From Caenorhabditis elegans (taxonomy: Eukaryota > Nematoda > Chromadorea > Rhabditida > Rhabditidae), in the NCBI RefSeq assembly GCF_000002985.6, contig NC_003284.9, positions 15,004,001 through 15,068,000 on the forward strand: 64,000 nt of DNA, given 5' to 3'. Position 1 is the stretch's first letter. Each line of letters opens with the position of its first letter. The notes beneath the pieces are model-generated. The model was not told where the DNA came from. It did no database searches and was given only the letters and a program-made list of their open reading frames with translations. Shown piece by piece: positions 58,149 to 64,000 of this stretch. The position numbers and the translations under genes are program-made.

Positions 58149-59742
58149 CAGTGCTCCACATAATGATACGGCCACCCCCAAATTTTGGTATAACTCAAAA
58201 CTGGGTTGAGATAGCAAAACATAGTTTCTTGTGAAAATGTTCGCTATACTAACTTGCTTTCAGATAAGTATTGGAAATATACCTGAACCGTTCGTAAAAA
58301 AGAAAACCATTTTTTCATGAAAAACCATATTAAAAAATCCACAAAATGATACGGCCACCCTTGGTTTTTGTTTTCTTTTTTCGTTTTCTTTGCAATTTTT
58401 TGCTAAACGTTAAGTTTCATGTTCGTTTGTGTTTTTACAGCTATGTGGTCGTGGAATAACTTTAACTGACTACGAAAAAGGACAAATTGTGCCAAATTAT
58501 CTCAAGGCTTCTCGAATCGTCAGATTTTTCGTGATTTGAAACTTTCGAGAGATATGATCACTCGATATGCTTCCAATCCTGCCGCTTATTGCACAAAAAA
58601 GTCTTCTGATCGCACACCTTTTCTTTCTGTCAGACCCAAGCGAAAAATCGTTCGTCGTACATCCAATTGAACAGTGACTTGCTCGAAAAGTAGGAGCGAG
58701 ATGAACCTGGCAGTGTCTGTTGAGGCCGTACGACATGTTCTTTTGAAGTCTCAGTTTAACAAAAGACGAAAATTAAGAAAGGCTCCATTCATTACCAAAA
58801 AAACCGCCAAAACCGTATTCAGTTTGCTAAAATCAGTCAGGGAACTAACTGAAGACAAGTGAGGATTACGGTATAATCATTCAAGCCCAGTTTTTGGTTT
58901 CAGTTCATCTTCAGTGACGAGAAAAAGTTTAACTGTGATGAACCAGATTACTACCGTGATTAGTGGCACGATTTGAGAAAAGAAAAGATGAACTGAAACC
59001 AAAAACTGGGCTTGAATGATTATACCGTAATCCTCACTTGTCTTCAGTTAGTTCCCTGACTGATTTTAGCAAACTGAATACGGTTTTGGCGGTTTTTTTG
59101 GTAATGAATGGAGCCTTTTTAATTTTCGTCTTTTGTTAAACGGAGACTTCAAAAGAACATGTCGTACGGCCTCAACAGACACTGCCAGGTTCATCTCGCT
59201 CCTACTTTTCGAGCAAGTCACTGTTCAATTGGATGCTCGACGAACGATTTTTCGCTTGGGTCTGACAGAAAGAAAAGGTGTGCGACCAGAAGACTTTTTT
59301 GTGCAATAGGATTGGAAGCATATCGAGTGATCATATCTCTCGAAAGTTTCAAATCACGAAAAATCTGACGATTCGAGAAGCCTTGAGATAATTTGGCACA
59401 ATTTGTCTTTTTTCGTAGTCAGTTAAAGTTATTCCACGACCACATAGCTGTAAAAACACAAACGAACATGAAACTTAACGTTTAGCAAAAAAAATTGCAA
59501 AGAAAACGAAAAAAGAAAACAAAAACCAAGGGTGGCCGTATCATTTTGTGGATTTTTTAATATGGTTTTTCATGAAAAAATGGTTTATCTTTTTTACGAA
59601 CGGTTCAGGTATATTTCCAATACTTATCTGAAAGCAAGTTAGTATAGCGAACATTTTCACAAGAAACTATGTTTTGCTATCTCAACCCAGTTTTGAGTTA
59701 TACCAAAATTTGGGGGCGGCCGTATCATTATGTGGAGCACTG
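58149..59742. mobile_element. Palindromic (fold-back) Tc1/mariner-type element, Tc3-like transposase half
   Basis: Bounded by TA on both sides with termini cagtgctccacataatgata and its inverse. Arms 58149-58911 and 58985-59742 are near-perfect reverse complements. Each arm carries the start of a transposase gene: an acceptor, then CGRGITLTDYEKGQI, a helix-turn-helix region (FSNRQI..LKLSRDMITRYA) and the basic linker. The frame is broken by small indels. The 73-bp spacer reads SDEKKFNCDEPDYYRD, a degenerate form of the motif around the second catalytic aspartate of Tc3-type transposases. The C-terminal half is absent, so the element is non-autonomous. Confidence 0.88.
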
Positions 59743-60014
59743 TATATTCTTTTATATTTTCATTCATTTTGGCGTTTTAAAGTAATCAAATAATCTTTAT
59801 TTTTAGAAAAATTCAAGAGTCTAATTTTTTTTAAATTTATATCAAAGACTATTATATCAATTATTTATATCAAAGACTTCTTCACTCAATTTTTAATTTT
59901 ATACTTCATTAACTTTTTTAAAACCTTTTTTGCCTCTTTTTTCCTTTGTTCACATGTTCACTACAATTGTTCGTAAATATCAGCGGTTTTAACAAAGTTT
60001 AACTTTATTACAGA

Positions 60015-63000
60015 ATGAGCACCAAAAATGTTGTCGAAAATGAAAATTTGCAACTGAAGGCTATGGATGAAAATATTGAAGAGGAAGACGAGCAGTTCTT
60101 GGCTGCGTCAACAGAAACTGCTAGGAAATTGGAGGATGATCGTCAAGGGAGAGAGGAAAAAGACGACATGCAAACCATGGTGGAGCCTATTGAAGAAATT
60201 TTGAAGAAAAAAGAGGCGGTCATATTGGAACTGGAAGAGAAAAATCTGCACCTGCAGAATGTCAACAATATGTTGAAAATCCGAATCCATCAACTTGAAA
60301 ACGCCGCAAGACAAGAAGAGCAAACGGAGCAGATCGAGCAACATATCCAAGTTGTGCCAGAAGACCAGGATGGTTGTTCTTCAAACAAGTGAGCTTTAAT
60401 ATTTGAAATTATTTCAATTAGGGAGCCTGCTACTTAAAAGTTGATTCGAGTCGTTTTGAAAATGTTTTCAAATTACAGAAAAAATAGACTGTACTGATCA
60501 AATGCAACTTAAAAAAATTGAAAACTTTAGAAATCTCCTATTTAACACTCGGTTTTTTTTTTAAATTTCATGTGTTGTCAAAAAAATTGTTTCCAGTCAA
60601 TTACAAAATTCGAATTTTCAGCCAACAGGACACGAGCCAAGGGAATAATCGGGAGACGCTTGGAAATATCATAAAGAGCAGAATGGAAGTTTCTCAACCC
60701 GCAATTGGAACCAGAGAATATCCCGTTCCATATTCTAATGGCAATTAGCGGATTGCCATTTCCACGGTTTTGCATGAAAACCGAAGTTTAGTATACATTC
60801 AAGGAGCACCTGGAACAGGAAAAACGTACACACTCACTCTTCTGATCAGCTGTGCCGTCAAGTTGAAAAAGCAGATTGTAGTGCTCGCGCCGACTTTTGA
60901 GACCTTGGAAAACATCAAAAATATGGCAACACGGACAATGGAAAAGCTCGGCATAAAATGTAGTGACAATGGTGAGTCAAAAAGACCTTAAAAGTTGTAA
61001 AAATCTTTTTTTTTAGTTTTCATGAGCACGTCCCAATACATAAACCTAATCGACACTGAACCATTGCAAAAAGAGGTTTTTTCAAACATAGCTGGCCTTA
61101 TCCTTGTCAGGGCCGGAGCTTGGTTACAATGAATGCTCAGAAAAGAAAAAAAACTATAATTTCCGTAAATTGGCATTTTTCAGGATATGATTGGAAATGT
61201 TCTAGTGGTGCTTGCAACGATCGGTGCTGATTTTTTGAATTTTGTGGCCAAACAAGAAGCATTAGATCCAAGCTTTTGTATCATCGATGAAGCCGGGCTC
61301 GTGATGGCATCAGAAACATGGCCGGATGTTTACAAATCGAAGGGATTTGTTATTGCCGGGGATCCGAATGAGCTTTTCCCACAAATATATAATCATGAGT
61401 AAGGGTTTTCGTTTTTTTTTTTAATTCCCGCCAAAATGTTTACTTCTCTTCAGTAACGGAAACGGATTTTTCAATCAATTTTGTTGTTTGGAGTTACTTT
61501 TCTTTCAATCATCTGTATCTAAAGATTTCATTTATTTTCCAGACAGAAAAGGCTTGAAACCCAGGTTTCTATTTTGGATTGCATCAATGAGAAAACAGAA
61601 AATTTGAGTCCGATTATTCTTGACACTCAGTACCGCAGCAATGAGACAATCATGGCATGGTCAAATGCTTGCTTTTATAATCCGAAAGTCAAAACTGATT
61701 TCAAATGTGGATCCCTCACTCTAAGGTAAAATATAGTTTCATTTGTGCAAAAAGGGGGATAGCTCAGTCAGTAGTGGTGACCGCTAGCAATCTGGAGGTC
61801 ACTTTCAAGTCCAGCCTCACCCCCTAGGTTCACCCAGCCTCTATTGAGAAGTGGAGCAATCCACGACTGGCTTATTGGCCATAGTCACCGGTTAGAACGT
61901 GGCTCAAATTATAGGCCAGTGGGAGCACCACCAGGCAGTGTACCTGTCTTCCAGATCCGCAGTGCATAGCACTTAAAGAACGAATCGTCCTTTAATCATT
62001 TAATCTTTAAATCGACATTTTCAGATCTTTCTTTAAAGGATCAAAGTTCAATCCTTTATTCCACCCGTTTGTTATTGTGGACACATCTTGCGAAAAGGAA
62101 ATGGAAAAACGGAATGAGACCTTTGAGTATTTGGTGTTTAACAACAATAATGAAAATGAAGGTTACGCTAATGTCGGTTAGTCACCTTTAAATTTATGAT
62201 CTAAAAATTTGAAGAAACAATTTAAAGCGTTTCTAGTTTACTATTAACCTTTAATTTGCTTTATTATGATCAACATAACTATATTATAAGCATTTAATAC
62301 AAATCGAAAATTGATTTCCGGCAGTTTAGGCATGCAACAGTTTAATAATATGTAGAAAAGTTTCGAAAAGTATAGGCACATTTTTCTCCAAATATTGATC
62401 CTCCATTAGTTTTTTGAAGTAAAATTCAACAGTTTTTGATCTTTAAATCCTTCTTTAACGGTTTACAACTCTTTCAGCTGAAGCAAAGATCGCCATGCAC
62501 CACTACAAACAACTTCTTAAATTGAAAGTTCAAGCTTCTGACATTGCGATCATCACTCCGTACAGAGGCCAAAGCCATGTTGTCAGACAAATGATGAGAA
62601 AATTCGCCAATGAAGAATCGCGTTCAGATTGTTTTGACACTCACGTTGGAGACGTTGATAAAATTGTAGGAAAAGAGTTTGACGTTGTCATTTTCACTAT
62701 GGTTCGATCAAACCCAAAATGTTTGTTTGATGTGTTTTTCATCAAAAAAATGTATTATTTCAGTGGACATGGGAAAAGCTGGTGACCCCCGTCGACTTCA
62801 TGTCATTATTACAAAAGCAAAGAAACATTTCATGTTCATTGGAAACGGATTTCTCCTTGCCGAAAACAACATGAATCATATTAATAAACTGTTTAAGTAT
62901 GTTCTGTTCCATTCCAAATTTCAATTATATTTTTCTTTTCAACTTTCGAGATCAGAAATTCTTGCAGCATTTTCAATAGCCCTTGTATCGGAATTCGCAC

Positions 63001-63184
63001 TAATCGTTTCAACCCGAACAAAATGTTCGGTCAAGATGAACATGTCCAAAACTCAGTTGAAATGTGCTACGGGCATAAGTTTAAGTACTTCATTGAGTAC
63101 AGTAACGATGGCAAAATGCTCGATTGGTGCAAACAGAAAAACGAAGAAAGAGATCAAGAAATTAGACAACTCAACAATTGTTGA
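60015..63184 (+). pseudogene. SF1 (UPF1-like) helicase with an amber codon at the Q motif
   Basis: Exons 60015-60388, 60622-60971, 61017-61105, 61184-61398, 61543-61725, 62025-62176, 62478-62720, 62764-62896, 62956-63184; 1968 nt with consistent phases. Residues 1-125 form an acidic coiled coil. The helicase core carries motif I GAPGTGKT, II IIDEAG, III GDPNELFPQ, IV LDTQYRSN, V VDKIVGKEFDVVIF and VI DPRRLHVIITKAKKH. A TAG at 60746-60748 interrupts YSNGN-*-RIAI just before motif I; relatives have Gln there (N..Q..A pattern). Two further deviations are Val for Gln in motif V (normally QGKE) and Lys for the Arg of motif VI (normally TRAK). A TGA near 61130 is avoided by the donor at 61106. Nothing else breaks the frame, so decay is recent or the product is two polypeptides. 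Confidence 0.78.
61753..62010 (+). repeat. tRNA-derived SINE-like element, type B, copy 3, in a helicase intron
   Basis: gggggatagctcagtcagta, B-box-like tttcaagtcc, then aggttcacccagcctctatt and gaacgaatcgtcctttaat, matching the 16697 copy along its length. It lies in the intron 61726-62024. Confidence 0.8.
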
Positions 63185-63532
63185 ATACCATTCTGAAAGT
63201 AATAGGCATCTCCGTCGTCAGAATTATCAAGTTTGTTTTTTGTGTTTTTTTTGTTTTTCAATGCGTTCTTGTTCTATCTCATGTTAACACCTCCTACCAC
63301 TTCATTTTCACATGTGTATCGTATTCAATTTTTATGCATTGAGCTATTCTTAATCCAGTATGGTGCAATTCCACCTCATAAAAACATTCATTCAAATGTT
63401 CGAACTTTCTCTCTCCCCCATCCTCCCACCCCAATCTCATTTGTCAAATTGTCATTTTTTAATGACTTTTTCAAACAAATACATATATTTATTACTTAAA
63501 ACACTTCTAATATGAAATAAACTTTAATGTTT

Positions 63533-64000
63533 CTAAAAATCGCACGCCGTCAAACTTGTCATTGGGTCGAAAAGATCGATTTGATCGAGTGCAAAGTATG
63601 AGAACTCATTTCGCAGGTTCCTTATTGAGAAGTCAATCTGAAAATTTATTTGATCACGGAATTTTGAATAATTGAAAGTTCTTCAACTCACCGTTCCATT
63701 TACTGAAAGAAATACTCGTTTGCATTGCCATTCTTGGGAGAACCGGTCAACAGAGGTTACATTGTATAATCTGAAAGTAAGCAATCATTGAAACTTTGTG
63801 ATTTTCACAAAAAAAAAAGCATACGTACACAAGTTTTTCACTCGATTCCTCCGGCCTCAAAATCACTTCAAAATCAGTTCCAATTAATTCGGAGAAGTAA
63901 CAAAACTGCAATCCATAGGTTCTTGGGATTTTCAACTTCCCAAGAGACAAACTAGCATCACCGGGTCCTTTGACATAACCATAATCTCCTTCTAAAGAAT
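63533..64000 (-). CDS. 3' end of an unrecognised gene (runs off the window)
   Basis: Exons 64000(open)-63829, 63770-63692 and 63637-63533, with consistent phases, give the last about 118 residues. Visible stretches: DYGYVKGPGDASLSLGKLKI, LQFCYFSELIGTDFEVILRP, WQCKRVFLSVNGT and NEFSYFALDQIDLFDP, ending TACDF. The alternating hydrophobic pattern suggests an all-beta fold with a potential N-glycosylation site (NGT), as in secreted or surface proteins; a MAM- or jelly-roll-like domain is possible. I do not recognise a specific family. It converges with the helicase, with about 350 bp between stop codons. Confidence 0.6.

Noticed and set aside
61128-61132. TGA in the helicase after a 3' exon extension
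   Set aside because: The alternative donor gtcagg at 61106 keeps phase with the next exon and excludes the stop.

Overview
This is nuclear DNA of a nematode, almost certainly Caenorhabditis elegans chromosome X (or a very close relative). It is AT-rich, has short introns with TTTTCAG acceptors, and carries Caenorhabditis-type short palindromic repeats. Two genes are recognisable: the class B GPCR seb-3 and the paired-like homeobox gene dsc-1. The species call rests on recognising these genes and repeat families, not on a search. Gene models were spliced by hand from donor/acceptor sites and phase. Where I say a model closes, all exon phases agree and the summed coding length is a multiple of three.

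Layout: (1) 0.4-2.9 kb, minus: an 8-exon ERGIC2/Erv41-type ER-Golgi cargo receptor. (2) 3-22 kb: about 19 kb without convincing genes, holding many non-autonomous repeats, tRNA-derived SINE-like elements and mono-G/C tracts. (3) 22.3-26.8 kb, plus: seb-3, convergent with dsc-1 (27.5-30.7 kb, minus). (4) 33.0-36.6 kb, minus: a 9-exon PA-TM-RING ubiquitin ligase. (5) 39-56.4 kb: a fast-evolving accessory block. It has one intact F-box/FTH gene (54.5-56.4), one frameshifted copy (39.1-41.3), one 5'-truncated copy (49.5-50.7) and two near-identical gene scraps (42.3-42.9 and 45.4-46.0), the second with its terminal part inverted. Among these lie small coiled-coil and small membrane-protein genes, a 5 x 72-bp tandem array and a 222-bp inverted repeat. 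(6) 56.4-59.7 kb: a truncated non-LTR retrotransposon and a 1.6-kb palindromic Tc3-like element. (7) 60.0-63.2 kb, plus: an SF1 (UPF1-like) helicase gene, intact in splicing but with an amber codon where the Q-motif glutamine is expected. (8) 63.5 kb to the window end, minus: the 3' end of an unrecognised gene.

The left and middle parts hold conserved single-copy genes (secretory trafficking, neuropeptide signalling, transcription, ubiquitination). The right part looks like an arm-type region of duplication and decay. I found no operon, CRISPR, rRNA or canonical tRNA gene, and no clearly new biological system. The most unusual items are the amber-interrupted helicase, the duplicated/inverted F-box scraps and the palindromic Tc3-like element.
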